This document shows positions 51,465 to 60,395 of a stretch of 64,000 nucleotides of DNA, piece after piece. The stretch comes from Xylophilus sp. GW821-FHT01B05 (GTDB lineage Bacteria > Pseudomonadota > Gammaproteobacteria > Burkholderiales > Burkholderiaceae_C): contig CP152408.1 in NCBI GenBank assembly GCA_038961845.1, forward strand, positions 496,001 to 560,000. The letters are read 5' to 3'. Numbering within the stretch: position 1 is the first letter of the stretch; each line of letters begins with the position of its first letter. The notes beneath the pieces were generated by a model that was not told the DNA's origin, did no database searches, and worked only from the letters and a program-made list of their open reading frames with translations. The position numbers were made by a program, and so were the translations under genes.

Positions 51465-52715
51465 ATGCCCGCCACTGCTTCTTCCGCGCTTCCTGCCCTT
51501 CGTGACCGTCCCTATGCCGTAGCCCTGGCCGGCATGGCGTCCCTGGCCACGGCCATGGGCATTGGCCGCTTCGCCTTCACGCCGCTGCTGCCGATGATGT
51601 TGCACGACGGCGTGGTGACGCTGGCCGGCGGCAGTTGGCTGGCCACCGCCAACTACATCGGCTACCTGGTGGGCGCGCTGGCCTGCATGGCGCTGCCCTG
51701 GCTGGCCCGGCACCGGAGTGGCGTGCCGGGCGCAGCGGTGCTGGCACGGGCGGGGCTGGTGGCGACGGTGCTGCTCACGCTGGGCATGGCGCTGCCGCTG
51801 CCCGGCGCCTGGCCGCTGCTGCGCTTTGCCGCGGGCGTGGCCAGCGCCATGGTGTTCCTCAATATCTCGGGCTGGTGCATGGTGCGGCTGGTGGCGCTGG
51901 GCCGGCCGGCCATGGGCGGGTTGATCTTCTGCGGGCCGGGCCTGGGCATTGTGCTGAGCGGCTTGCTGGCCAGCGCCATGGTGGCCGCGCACTGGTCGGC
52001 CGCAGCCGGCTGGGCGGTGCTGGGCGTGCTGGCCGCGGGCTTGTGCACGGCGGCCTGGCCGGTGTTGCAAGGCGCGGCCGGGCTGCCGGGCAGCGCCGCG
52101 AAACACGCAGACAGCGCCGCAGCGCCACACGCTTACCCGCGCACCGAGCGCGCGCTGCTCACGTTGGCCTACGGGCTGGCCGGGCTGGGCTACATTGTTA
52201 CCGCCACCTTCCTGCCGGTGATTGCGCGCGCCGCGCTGCCGGCCGGCTCGGTCTGGCCGGACCTGTTCTGGCCCTTGTTTGGCGCGGGTGTGGCGCTGGG
52301 CGCGGCGCTGTCCACGCGCACGCCCGCCGGCTGGGACCGGCGCCTGCTGCTGGTGGCGGCCTATGCCTTGCAGGCCTGCGCCATTGGCCTGAGCCTGCTG
52401 TGGCCCAACCGCGTCGGCTTTGCGCTGGGCAGCCTGCTGCTGGGCTTGCCGTTTACCGCGCTCACCTTCTATGCGCTGCAGGAGGCGCGCCGCATCTGGC
52501 CGGCGGCGGGGGATAGTTTTGCGGGGTTGATGACCGCCACCTATGGCATCGGCCAGATCGCCGGGCCGCCGATGGTGGCGCTGCTGCTGCATCGCAGCGC
52601 CACGGCGGGGCAGGGCTTTGCCTGGGGCTTGTCAGTGGCGGCGGGCGCCCTGTTGCTGGGGGCCTTGGTGTACGGCGTCATGTACCGCTTCTGGCCCTGG
52701 ACGAAAAGCGCCTAA
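51465..52715 (+). CDS. YbfB/YjiJ family MFS transporter
   Basis: 416 aa, twelve membrane helices. The signature of this MFS family is near the N-terminus, AGMASLATAMGIGRFAFTPLLPMML, and a second segment LGYIVTATFLPVIARAALP begins the second half. The ligand is unknown. Start at 51465 is chosen; GGGGTGG is about 8 bases before, whereas the GTG at 51453 lacks a site. Divergent from the LysR gene, so it is the likely regulatory target. Ends in a 4-bp overlap with the convergent histidine kinase gene. Confidence 0.87.
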   Translation: MPATASSALPALRDRPYAVALAGMASLATAMGIGRFAFTPLLPMMLHDGVVTLAGGSWLATANYIGYLVGALACMALPWLARHRSGVPGAAVLARAGLVATVLLTLGMALPLPGAWPLLRFAAGVASAMVFLNISGWCMVRLVALGRPAMGGLIFCGPGLGIVLSGLLASAMVAAHWSAAAGWAVLGVLAAGLCTAAWPVLQGAAGLPGSAAKHADSAAAPHAYPRTERALLTLAYGLAGLGYIVTATFLPVIARAALPAGSVWPDLFWPLFGAGVALGAALSTRTPAGWDRRLLLVAAYALQACAIGLSLLWPNRVGFALGSLLLGLPFTALTFYALQEARRIWPAAGDSFAGLMTATYGIGQIAGPPMVALLLHRSATAGQGFAWGLSVAAGALLLGALVYGVMYRFWPWTKSA

Positions 52716-53989
52716 TCCGCCGTCGCGGGCAGCTCCAGGATGAAGCAGGCGCCGCTCTCGCCGTCTGGCCGGCCTTCGCAGCGCACGCTGCCGCCGTGCC
52801 GCAGCGCGATGGAGCGCACCAGCGCCAGGCCCAGGCCCACGCCGCCTTCGCGCTCGCTGGCGCCGGGCAGGCGGTAGAAGGGCTCGAAGATGCGTTCGCG
52901 CTGCTCGGGCGGCACGCCCGGGCCACGGTCACAGACGCTCAGCACGGCGCGGTCGCCGTCGCGGCGCACCAGCAGCAGGATGTCGCCATGGCTGTAGCGG
53001 CGCGCGTTCTCCAGCAGGTTGCGCACGGCGCGGCGCAACAGCCTGGAGACACCGCGCACGGCAACACCGCTGCGCGCGTCGTCGGGCACTTCCAGCTCGG
53101 CGTCGACGCGGGCGCATTCCTCGGCGGCCAGGCCGGTCAGGTCCATGGTCTCCAGCGTGCCGATGTCGGCCTCTTGGGCGTCCAGGCGGCTGGCGAGCAG
53201 GATCTCGTCTATCAGCTGGTCCAGCTCGGCGATGTTGCGCGCGATCTCTTCCTTGAACGCGGCCGAAGGCGTGGCGCCCATCAGCTCCAGGCCCATGCGG
53301 ATGCGCGTGAGCGGCGAGCGCAGCTCGTGCGAGGCATTGGCCAGCAGCGATTTGTGCGAGTCGACCAGGGTCTCGATGCGCTCGGCCGAGTGGTTGAAGC
53401 GCCGCGCCAGGAAGGCGACCTCGTCGCTGCCCTGCACCGGCACGCGCGCGGTGAGGTCGCCACGGCCCCATTGCTCCACGCCTTGCTGCAGGCGCTCGAG
53501 CCGGCGCGTGAGCTTGCGGATGATCGGGTAGGTGGCCAGCGCCACGGCCACGGCGACCAGGCCCAGCGTCCAGAAGAAGCCAAACGGCGGCCGGCTCCAG
53601 AAGCCCGGCGGCGGGCGCTGCAGGTGCATGGTCAGCAGGCGCCCGTCGCTCATGGTGACGACAAATTCAGGCCCGGTGCGCGCCGGCGGCGGCGGATGCA
53701 GGTTGGGCGGGAACGGGCTCTGGCCGGGCTCGGGGATGAGCTGCTCGCCCGGCGGCGGGCGCCGCCGCAGGATGCCGTTGCCCACCACGCTGCCGTCCAC
53801 GCTGCGCACGATCAGCTCGCGCGGCGGCGGGTCGGACGCCATCTGCCAGGCCCAGCCCACCAGCAGCGTCAGCACCGCCACGGCCAGCACCACCGCCAGC
53901 CAGATGCGCACATACAGCCGCTGGCCAAGGCGGGCGACGGTGCGCATATGGCGCGGCGGCGCGGTCGTGCCGGATAGCGTGGCGGCCAT
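52712..53989 (-). CDS. sensor histidine kinase
   Basis: 425 aa. Two membrane helices flank a periplasmic domain (residues about 50-135) that is unusually proline-rich (RRRPPPGEQLIPEPGQSPFP). HAMP follows (residues 155-215), then DHp with His221 in NASHELRSPLTRIR, and HATPase with N-box NLLENARRYS and G-boxes DRGPGVPP and GGVGLGLALV. It resembles RstB/CpxA-type kinases. It is coupled by 1-base overlap to the response regulator gene upstream. The signal is unknown. Confidence 0.92.
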   Translation of the reverse strand: MAATLSGTTAPPRHMRTVARLGQRLYVRIWLAVVLAVAVLTLLVGWAWQMASDPPPRELIVRSVDGSVVGNGILRRRPPPGEQLIPEPGQSPFPPNLHPPPPARTGPEFVVTMSDGRLLTMHLQRPPPGFWSRPPFGFFWTLGLVAVAVALATYPIIRKLTRRLERLQQGVEQWGRGDLTARVPVQGSDEVAFLARRFNHSAERIETLVDSHKSLLANASHELRSPLTRIRMGLELMGATPSAAFKEEIARNIAELDQLIDEILLASRLDAQEADIGTLETMDLTGLAAEECARVDAELEVPDDARSGVAVRGVSRLLRRAVRNLLENARRYSHGDILLLVRRDGDRAVLSVCDRGPGVPPEQRERIFEPFYRLPGASEREGGVGLGLALVRSIALRHGGSVRCEGRPDGESGACFILELPATAD

Positions 53990-54708
53990 TAGTCTTGTTG
54001 CTTGGCGAAGACGTAACCGACGCCGCGCACGGTCAGGATGCGTTTCGGGTTCTTGGCGTCGACCTCGATCGCGGCGCGGATGCGGCCCATGTGCACGTCG
54101 ATGGAGCGGTCAAAGGCTTCCAGCTCGCGGCCGCGCACGGCCTCCATGATCTGGTCGCGTGTGAGCACGCGGCCGGCGCGTTCGGCCAGCGCGATCAGCA
54201 GGTCGAACTGGTAGGAGGTGAGGTCGGCCGGCTGGCTGCCGATGGTGACCGAGCGCGCATCGCGGTCGATCTCCAGCGAGCCAAAGCGCATGGTGCGGGT
54301 CGAGGGCGTGGCGCCTTCGACCCGGCGGCGCAGGATGGCGCGTATGCGCGCCAGCAGCTCGCGCGGCTCGAAGGGCTTGGGCAGGTAGTCGTCTGCGCCC
54401 AGCTCCAGGCCGATGATGCGGTCCATCGGGTCGCCCTTGGCGGTGAGCATCAGCACCGGCACCTGCGCCGCCGAGCCCGGCAGCGCGCGGATGCGGCGGC
54501 ACACTTCCAGCCCATCGATGTCGGGCAGCATCAGGTCCAGGATCACCAGGTCGGGGGCGCCGCTGCTGCTGCCTTCGCCCTGCAGGCGCTCCAGGCCGCC
54601 CAGGCCGTCGCCGGCGTGGGCAACGCTGAAGCCCGATTGCGTCAGGTATTCACCCACCATCTGCGCCAGGCGGGTGTCGTCTTCGATCATGAGAAGCTGC
54701 GTGGTCAT
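53989..54708 (-). CDS. OmpR/PhoB-family response regulator
   Basis: 239 aa. Receiver domain with phospho-acceptor Asp58 in LVILDLMLPD and conserved Lys near residue 108 in DDYLPKPFEP. The C-terminal winged helix reads LTSYQFDLLIALAERAGRVLTRDQIMEAVRG and RILTVRGVGYVF. A partner of the downstream kinase; the pair resembles RstA-RstB. An Ala/Ser/Gly linker occurs at residues 45-50 (GEGSSSG). Upstream lies a dispersed repeat (54797-54852). Target genes are unknown; ampG lies further along on the same strand. Confidence 0.93.
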   Translation of the reverse strand: MTTQLLMIEDDTRLAQMVGEYLTQSGFSVAHAGDGLGGLERLQGEGSSSGAPDLVILDLMLPDIDGLEVCRRIRALPGSAAQVPVLMLTAKGDPMDRIIGLELGADDYLPKPFEPRELLARIRAILRRRVEGATPSTRTMRFGSLEIDRDARSVTIGSQPADLTSYQFDLLIALAERAGRVLTRDQIMEAVRGRELEAFDRSIDVHMGRIRAAIEVDAKNPKRILTVRGVGYVFAKQQD

Positions 54709-54796
54709 GGTTCCATCCTTGCGCCGATGCTCGCGCTTTGCGTTGTAGCGTCCGTAAAGTTGGGTAAACGGCTGTCGCGCACGATCTGTGTGCGCT

Positions 54797-54852
54797 TCTA
54801 AAAATATAGCAATAGGCTCAGGTTCTACGCCGGCTTCAGGCCTTTTTGGGTA
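54797..54852. repeat. dispersed AGCTAT/ATAGC repeat, copy 7
   Basis: CTTCTAAAAATATAGCAATAGGCTCAG, a weaker inner pair GGCTTCAGGCC, then TTTTTGGGT. It lies between the response regulator and ampG, and includes the last codons and stop (54836-54838) of ampG. Confidence 0.65.
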
Positions 54853-56188
54853 AAAAACTCGGGAGCGAGGCCAGCGCCACCAGCAGCAGCACCGGCAGCC
54901 CCAGCAGCGCGGTCATGATGAAGAAGGAGCTGTAGCCGTAGCTGTCGACATAGGCGCCCGAGAAGCCCGCCAGCCATTTGGGCAGCAGCAGCATCAGCGA
55001 GCTGAACAGCGCGTACTGCGTGGCCGAGTAGTTGATGTTGGTCAGGCTCGACAAATAGGCAATGAAGGCGGCCGAGGCAATGCCGCTGGCCAGGTTGTCG
55101 GCCGCCACCACGGCGATCAGCCCGGTCAGGTCATGGCCGCGCGTGCCCAGCCAGGCAAACAGCAGGTTCGACAGCGCCGACAGCACGGCACCCAGCATCA
55201 GCACCCGCATCACGCCCACGCGCATGGCCAGCACGCCGCCCAGAAAGGCGCCCACCAGCGTCATGGCCACACCATAGATCTTGGACACCGCAGCCACTTC
55301 ATCCTTGCTGAAGCCCATGTCCACGTAGAAGGGGTTGGCCATGATGCCCATCACCACGTCGCTGATGCGGTAGATGGCGATCAGCGCCAGGATCAGCGCG
55401 GCCTGCCAGCGGTAGCGGCGGATGAAGTCGGCAAAGGGCTCGATCAGCGCGCCGCGCAGCCATTCGGCCGCATTGCGGGGCTTGGACAGCGCGCGCGGCG
55501 CGGGCTCGGGCGAGCACAGCACGGTGACGATGCCCACCGCCATCGACAGCGCCATCGCAAAGTAGGCCGCGCGCCAGGCGCCGGGCTGGTAGCCGGCAAG
55601 GCCCGCGACCTCGGCCCGCGCGGCAATCCACAGCGCGCCGGCGCCAGCCCAGATCATGGCCAGGCGGTAGCCGGTCTGGTAGGTGGCGGCCAGCGCTGCC
55701 TGCCGGTCGGCGTCGGCCGATTCGATGCGGAACGCGTCCAGCGCCACATCTTGCGTGGCCGAGCCAAAGGCCACCGCCAGCGCGCACCAGACCACCGGCA
55801 GCAACGCATCGCGCGGGTCGTGCAGCGCCATGCCGATCAGGCCGGCCACGACCAGGCCTTGCGCCAGCAGCAGCCAGCTGCGGCGCCGGCCCAGCGCGCG
55901 CGTCAGTAGCGGTATCGGCAGCCGGTCCACCAGCGGCGCCCAGACCCACTTGAAGGCATAGGCCAGGCCAACCCAGCTCAGGTAGCCGATGGTGGTGCGG
56001 TCAACGCCGGCCTCGCGCAGCCAGAAACTGAGCGTGCCCAGCACCAGCAGCAAGGGCAGGCCGGCGGAGAAACCCAGCGCCAGCATGCGCAGGCTGGCCG
56101 GCTCGCGGTAGACGCGCAGCGCCTGGCGCCAGGAGCGGTGCGGTGCGGTGGGGGAAGAGGGCGCGGCGGTGTTCGGACTGTCGGACAT
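54836..56188 (-). CDS. ampG: AmpG-type muropeptide permease (MFS)
   Basis: 450 aa, about twelve to fourteen membrane helices. The AmpG family segments are GFSAGLPLLLVLGTLSFWLREAGV at residue 38, and FGSATQDVALDAFRIESADADRQAALAATYQTGYRLAMI (core DVALDAFRIE). It imports GlcNAc-anhydroMurNAc muropeptides for recycling and can influence beta-lactamase induction. The C-terminal codons PKKA and stop come from the dispersed repeat. It begins 41 bp after the metallo-hydrolase gene on the same strand. Confidence 0.87.
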   Translation of the reverse strand: MSDSPNTAAPSSPTAPHRSWRQALRVYREPASLRMLALGFSAGLPLLLVLGTLSFWLREAGVDRTTIGYLSWVGLAYAFKWVWAPLVDRLPIPLLTRALGRRRSWLLLAQGLVVAGLIGMALHDPRDALLPVVWCALAVAFGSATQDVALDAFRIESADADRQAALAATYQTGYRLAMIWAGAGALWIAARAEVAGLAGYQPGAWRAAYFAMALSMAVGIVTVLCSPEPAPRALSKPRNAAEWLRGALIEPFADFIRRYRWQAALILALIAIYRISDVVMGIMANPFYVDMGFSKDEVAAVSKIYGVAMTLVGAFLGGVLAMRVGVMRVLMLGAVLSALSNLLFAWLGTRGHDLTGLIAVVAADNLASGIASAAFIAYLSSLTNINYSATQYALFSSLMLLLPKWLAGFSGAYVDSYGYSSFFIMTALLGLPVLLLVALASLPSFLPKKA

Positions 56189-56228
56189 GGGTATCCAGGT
56201 TGCTGCCTATTATTGGCCGCGCTCCGTC

Positions 56229-56867
56229 TCAGGTCCCGCCTACGTAAGGATTGCTGCGCCGCTCCCGGCCAAAGCTGCTCTCCGGCCCGTGGCCCGGGAT
56301 GAACACCGTCTGGTCGCCCATGGGCCAGAGCTTGCCGACGATGCTGGCTATCAGCGCCTGCGGATCGCTGCGCGGGAAGTCGGTGCGGCCGACCGACCCG
56401 GCAAACAGCACATCGCCGACAAAGGCGCGGTTCATCTCCGCGTTGTGGAACACCACGTGCCCCGGCGTGTGGCCCGGGCAGTGGCGCACCGCAAAGCTGT
56501 GCGCGCCCAGCGTCACCGTGTCGCCGTCGTGCAGCCAGCGCTCGGGCACAAAGGCGCCGGCTGGCGGAAAGCCAAAGGCCGCGGCCTGCGCGGCCAGGCC
56601 GTCGATCAGGAATTGGTCCTCCGGGTGCGGCCCGATCACCGGCAGGCCGGCGCGCGCCACCAGCTCGGCCACGCCGCCGGCATGGTCGATGTGGGCGTGC
56701 GTGAGCCAGATCTGGCGCAGCGTCACGCCCTGGTGCGCGGCCTCGGCCAGCAGCCGGTCGACGTCGCCGCCGGGGTCGATCAGCACGCCCTCCATGCTGG
56801 CGTCGTCCCACAGGAGCGAGCAGTTCTGCTGAAAGGCGGTAACGGGAATCGTGCGGTAGTGGAGCAT
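56229..56867 (-). CDS. MBL-fold metallo-hydrolase (glyoxalase II-like)
   Basis: 212 aa. The metal motif THAHIDHAGG (residues about 56-65) is intact, as are the later His/Asp ligands in RHCPGHTPGHVVF, FVGDVLFAGSVGR and VFIPGHGPES. It is shorter than GloB because it lacks the C-terminal substrate domain; such YcbL-type enzymes can have glyoxalase II or related thioesterase activity. It starts 41 bp upstream of ampG on the same strand and may be co-transcribed. Divergent from the NtaA-type monooxygenase gene. Confidence 0.87.
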   Translation of the reverse strand: MLHYRTIPVTAFQQNCSLLWDDASMEGVLIDPGGDVDRLLAEAAHQGVTLRQIWLTHAHIDHAGGVAELVARAGLPVIGPHPEDQFLIDGLAAQAAAFGFPPAGAFVPERWLHDGDTVTLGAHSFAVRHCPGHTPGHVVFHNAEMNRAFVGDVLFAGSVGRTDFPRSDPQALIASIVGKLWPMGDQTVFIPGHGPESSFGRERRSNPYVGGT

Positions 56868-56968
56868 GGGCGGAATTCTGCCCTGCCCGCCGCAGGGCCA
56901 AGGGCGGCGCCGCCTACACAGTTGCGGCGGACTCGTTACGGTGCCAGCTTCACTCCAGGACCCTGCCC

Positions 56969-58306
56969 ATGCCGTCTCGCCAGCTCAAGCTTGGTGCTTT
57001 CATGCGCCCCGTCAGCATCCACACCGGCGCCTGGCGCTATCCGGGGGCGTGGCGCGACGCCAACTTCAACCTGACGCGCATCAAGTACCTGGCACAGCGG
57101 CTGGAAGAGGGGCGCTTCGACGCCTTCTTCATGGCCGACCACCTGGCCGTGCTCAATATGCCGATGGAGGCGCTGCAGCGCAGCCACACCGTCAGCTCCT
57201 TCGAGCCTTTCACGCTGCTGTCGGCGCTGTCGCAGCACACCACGCACCTGGGGCTGGTGGCCACGGCATCCACTACCTATGACGAGCCCTTTCACATCGC
57301 GCGGCGCTTTGCCTCGCTGGACCATTTGTCTGAAGGGCGCGCGGGCTGGAACATCGTCACCACCAGCAACCCCGACGCCGCGCGCAACTTCGGCCGCGAA
57401 GACCAGCCGGCGCACGCCGACCGCTATGCCCGCGCCCGCGAGTTCTATGAGGTGGTCACCGGCCTGTGGGACAGCTGGGCCGACGACGCCTTCGAGCGCG
57501 ACGCCGCCAGCGGCCGCTTCTTCGACCCGGCCAAGCTGCATGTGCTCAACCACAAGGGGCCGGAGCTGTCGGTGCGTGGCCCGCTGCACATTGCGCGGCC
57601 GGTGCAGGGCTGGCCGGTGATCGTGCAGGCCGGCGCCTCCGAGCCCGGGCGCCAGTTGGCGGCCGAGACGGCCGAGCTGGTGTTTGCCGCGCACGGCACG
57701 CTGGCCGAGGGGCAGCGCTTCTACGCCGACGTCAAGGGCCGCATGCGCGCCATCGGCCGCGACCCGGAGCATTTGAAGATCCTGCCCGGCGCCTTCGTCG
57801 TGGTGGGCGACACGGTGGAAGAAGCGCACGCCATCCGCGCCCGGCTCGACGGCCTGGTGCATTACGAAAGCGCCATCGCCTCGCTCTCGATCTCGCTGGG
57901 CAGCGACGCCACGCGCTTCGACCCCGACCGCCCGCTGCCCGAGGACATCCCCGACACCAACCAGAGCAAGAGCGGCCGCGAGCGGGTGATTGCCCTGGCG
58001 CGGCGCGAGAACTTCACCGTGCGCCAACTGGCCCAGCGCCTGGGCGGCTACGGCGGGCTGGCCTTTGTCGGCACCGCGCAAACCATCGCTGACCAGATGG
58101 AGGAGTGGCTGCTGTCCGAGGGCTCGGACGGCTTCAACATCATGTTTCCCTTCCTGCCCGCCGGGCTCGACGCCTTTGTCGACAAGGTCGTGCCCGAGCT
58201 GCAGCGCCGCGGCATCTACCGCCGTGAATACGAAGGCCGCACCCTGCGCGAAAACCTGGGGCTGCCACGGCCGGGCAATCGGTTTTTTCAAGAGAAAAGT
58301 GCCTGA
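56969..58306 (+). CDS. NtaA/SnaA/DszA family FMN-dependent monooxygenase
   Basis: 445 aa. Luciferase-like TIM barrel: LGAFMRPVSIHTGAWRYPG near the N-terminus, FDAFFMADHLAVLNMP, and the flavin segment GRAGWNIVTTSNPDAARNFG near residue 125. It is of the NtaA group, which uses reduced FMN from a separate reductase to oxidise nitrilotriacetate, sulfur heterocycles or similar compounds. No reductase is adjacent. The C-terminal residues EKSA and the TGA stop (58304-58306) lie in a dispersed repeat copy. Confidence 0.88.
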   Translation: MPSRQLKLGAFMRPVSIHTGAWRYPGAWRDANFNLTRIKYLAQRLEEGRFDAFFMADHLAVLNMPMEALQRSHTVSSFEPFTLLSALSQHTTHLGLVATASTTYDEPFHIARRFASLDHLSEGRAGWNIVTTSNPDAARNFGREDQPAHADRYARAREFYEVVTGLWDSWADDAFERDAASGRFFDPAKLHVLNHKGPELSVRGPLHIARPVQGWPVIVQAGASEPGRQLAAETAELVFAAHGTLAEGQRFYADVKGRMRAIGRDPEHLKILPGAFVVVGDTVEEAHAIRARLDGLVHYESAIASLSISLGSDATRFDPDRPLPEDIPDTNQSKSGRERVIALARRENFTVRQLAQRLGGYGGLAFVGTAQTIADQMEEWLLSEGSDGFNIMFPFLPAGLDAFVDKVVPELQRRGIYRREYEGRTLRENLGLPRPGNRFFQEKSA

Positions 58307-58352
58307 AACCAAGGTGGATTCTGGGGTATTAGCTATCTATTAAATAGCATCT
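58291..58352. repeat. dispersed AGCTAT/ATAGC repeat, copy 8
   Basis: AGAGAAAAGTGCCTGAAACC, then GGATTCTGGGGTATT followed by the exact module AGCTATCTATTAAATAGC. It contains the stop codon of the monooxygenase gene and shares AAAAGTGCCT with copy 1. Confidence 0.75.
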
Positions 58353-58440
58353 CCACGATTTCGCAATGGCCGCAAGGCACCGGTTGCCGCACTGTGCTGG
58401 GGCGCCCGGCGCAGGGAGTGCGCGCTGTGGCGCTTGCCCT

Positions 58441-58507
58441 GGCATTCAGGCTGAAGCCGCCTGAATCGCCCGTTATTCCTGGCCATTCAGCTATTGAAAC
58501 GATAGCT
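58441..58507. repeat. dispersed AGCTAT/ATAGC repeat, copy 9 (reverse, partial)
   Basis: ATTCAGG (58444-58450) pairs with CCTGAAT (58460-58466), then GGCCATTCAGCTATTGAAACGATAGC. It lies between copy 8 and the sigma-54 promoter of atzF. The stretch 58353-58440 between has no recognised feature. Confidence 0.6.
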
Positions 58508-58548
58508 TGAACGCCTCGCGCCACCGCCCCGGTGGAGCGCCGTGGTGT

Positions 58549-58564
58549 TGGCACACGGCTTGCA
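58549..58564 (+). promoter_or_regulatory. sigma-54 (-24/-12) promoter upstream of atzF
   Basis: TGGCACACGGCTTGCA matches the -24/-12 consensus with only the seventh base different, and the GG-N10-GC spacing is exact. Predicted start near 58575. Immediately upstream is a perfect dyad CCACCG-CCC-CGGTGG (58521-58535). Confidence 0.75.
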
Positions 58565-58579
58565 TCTCATCTTGTGTAC

Positions 58580-60337
58580 ATGATTGGATGCCTTGACGTG
58601 GTGCAAACAAAAGACTCCCCTCCCAAGACCGTTTCGTCTGTGGTTCCAGCGGCTCCGCTGGTGGTCGGGCGGCCCGAATCCGCCTGGATTCGCCGCTTCG
58701 ACCAGCCTTTGCCTGGCGCTGCCGGCGGCGCGCTGGCTGGCCTGCGCTTTGCGGCCAAGGACAACATCGACGTGGCCGGCGTGCCCACCACCGCCGCCTG
58801 CCCGGAGTTCGCCTACACGCCCACGGCGCACGCCACCGTGGTGCAGCGCCTGCTGGACGCCGGCGCCACGCTGCTGGGCAAGACCAACCTCGACCAGTTC
58901 GCCTGCGGCCTGAACGGCACGCGCTCGCCCTATGGCGCCGTGCCCAATGCCATCGATGCGCGCTATGTGTCGGGCGGCTCCAGCTCGGGCTCGGCCTATG
59001 TGGTGGCCAGCGGGCAGGTCGACTTCGCGCTGGGCACCGACACGGCAGGCTCGGGCCGCGTGCCGGCCGGGCTCAACAACATCGTGGGGCTCAAGCCCTC
59101 CAAGGGTCTGATCAGCGCTGGCGGCGTGCTGCCGGCGGCGCAGAGCGTGGATTGCGTGTCGGTGCTGGCGCGCACCGTGGCCACTGCGGTGCGCGTGCTG
59201 GAGGCCGCCATGGCGCCTGATCCGCGCGACCCCTATGCGCGCAGGCTGGCCATGGCGGCCGAGCCCTTTCCCGCGGCCTTCCGCTTTGGCGTGCCAGCCG
59301 TGCTGGAGTTTGCTGGCGACGCACAGGCCGAGGCCGCCTTTGCCCAGGCCTGCGCGCAGTTGCAGGCGCTGGGCGGCACGCCGGTGGCGATCGACTACAC
59401 GCCGCTCGCGGCCGCTGCCAGCCTGCTCTATGACAGCGCGCTGGTGGCCGAGCGCTATGCCGCGGTGCGCGGCTTCTTCGATGCGCAGCCCGAGGCGGTG
59501 ATCGAGCCGGTGCGCTCCATCCTGGCCGCCGGCAAGGGCTATGGCGCGGCCGATGTGTTCGACGCCCAGCACCGCCTGCAGGCCCTGGCCGCGCAGGCCG
59601 CGCCGATGTGGCAGCAGATCGACCTGCTGTGCCTGCCGACCGCGCCCACGCACTGCAGCATCAGCGCCATGCAGGCTGACCCGCTGGCGCGCAACCGCGT
59701 GCTGGGCCACTACACCAACTTCGTCAACCTGCTGGACTACGCCGCGCTGTCGGTGCCGGCCAGCCTGCGGCCCGATGGCCTGCCCTTTGGCATCACGCTG
59801 GTGGGCCTGGCCGGCAGCGACTGGCAACTGGCCGAGCTGGGGCAGCGCTTTCATCACGCCACCGGCCTGCCGCAGGGCGCCACCGGCAAGCCGCTGCCGG
59901 CACCGGTCGCCATTGCCGGCCTGCAGCCCACGGCCGCCACGCACCTGCCGCTGGTAGTGGTGGGCGCGCACCTGTCGGGCCTGCCGCTCAACCACCAACT
60001 GACCGAGCGCGGCGCGCGCCTGGCCGAGGCCACGCACACCGCCGCGCATTACCGCCTGCATGCGCTGCCCGGCACCGTGCCGCCCAAGCCCGGGCTGCAG
60101 CGCGTGGCTGAAGGTGGCGCCGCCATCGCGGTCGAGGTCTGGCAAGTGCCGCTGGCCGCAGTCGGCAGCTTTCTGGCGCTGGTGCCGCAGCCCTTGGGCC
60201 TGGGCAGTGTCGAGCTGGCCGACGGCCGCTGGGCGCACGGCTTCATCTGCGAAGGCCATGCGCTGCAAGGCGCCCTGGACGTGACGGCCTACGGCGGCTG
60301 GCGCGCCTATGTGGCGGCGCAAGCGGCGCGGCCCTGA
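58580..60337 (+). CDS. atzF: allophanate hydrolase AtzF
   Basis: 585 aa. An amidase-signature domain occupies residues about 45-430: Lys60 in RFAAKDNID, GGSSSG at 132-137, and Ser158 in the AtzF-type motif DTAGSGRVPA. A second domain (about 440-585) with FICEGHALQGALDVTAYGGWRAYVAAQ at the end is the AtzF C-terminal domain. It hydrolyses allophanate to ammonia and CO2. The N-terminus is short: the usual first helix region is missing and replaced by about 30 residues (MIGCLDVVQTKDSPPK...). The ATG at 58580 lies only some six bases after the predicted sigma-54 start, so initiation may be leaderless, or at a GTG (58598, 58601, 58640) downstream. ABC genes follow. Confidence 0.88.
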   Translation: MIGCLDVVQTKDSPPKTVSSVVPAAPLVVGRPESAWIRRFDQPLPGAAGGALAGLRFAAKDNIDVAGVPTTAACPEFAYTPTAHATVVQRLLDAGATLLGKTNLDQFACGLNGTRSPYGAVPNAIDARYVSGGSSSGSAYVVASGQVDFALGTDTAGSGRVPAGLNNIVGLKPSKGLISAGGVLPAAQSVDCVSVLARTVATAVRVLEAAMAPDPRDPYARRLAMAAEPFPAAFRFGVPAVLEFAGDAQAEAAFAQACAQLQALGGTPVAIDYTPLAAAASLLYDSALVAERYAAVRGFFDAQPEAVIEPVRSILAAGKGYGAADVFDAQHRLQALAAQAAPMWQQIDLLCLPTAPTHCSISAMQADPLARNRVLGHYTNFVNLLDYAALSVPASLRPDGLPFGITLVGLAGSDWQLAELGQRFHHATGLPQGATGKPLPAPVAIAGLQPTAATHLPLVVVGAHLSGLPLNHQLTERGARLAEATHTAAHYRLHALPGTVPPKPGLQRVAEGGAAIAVEVWQVPLAAVGSFLALVPQPLGLGSVELADGRWAHGFICEGHALQGALDVTAYGGWRAYVAAQAARP

Positions 60338-60395
60338 ACGCATCGCAGCATCCAGGCAAGTTTCCATTTCCCTTCTTTTCTTCCAGGAGTTCGTC

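Noticed and set aside
58353..58548. NtrC sites upstream of the atzF sigma-54 promoter
   Set aside because: GCAC and GTGC words occur, but no pair has the seven-base spacing. An activator site may still lie in the CCACCG/CGGTGG dyad.
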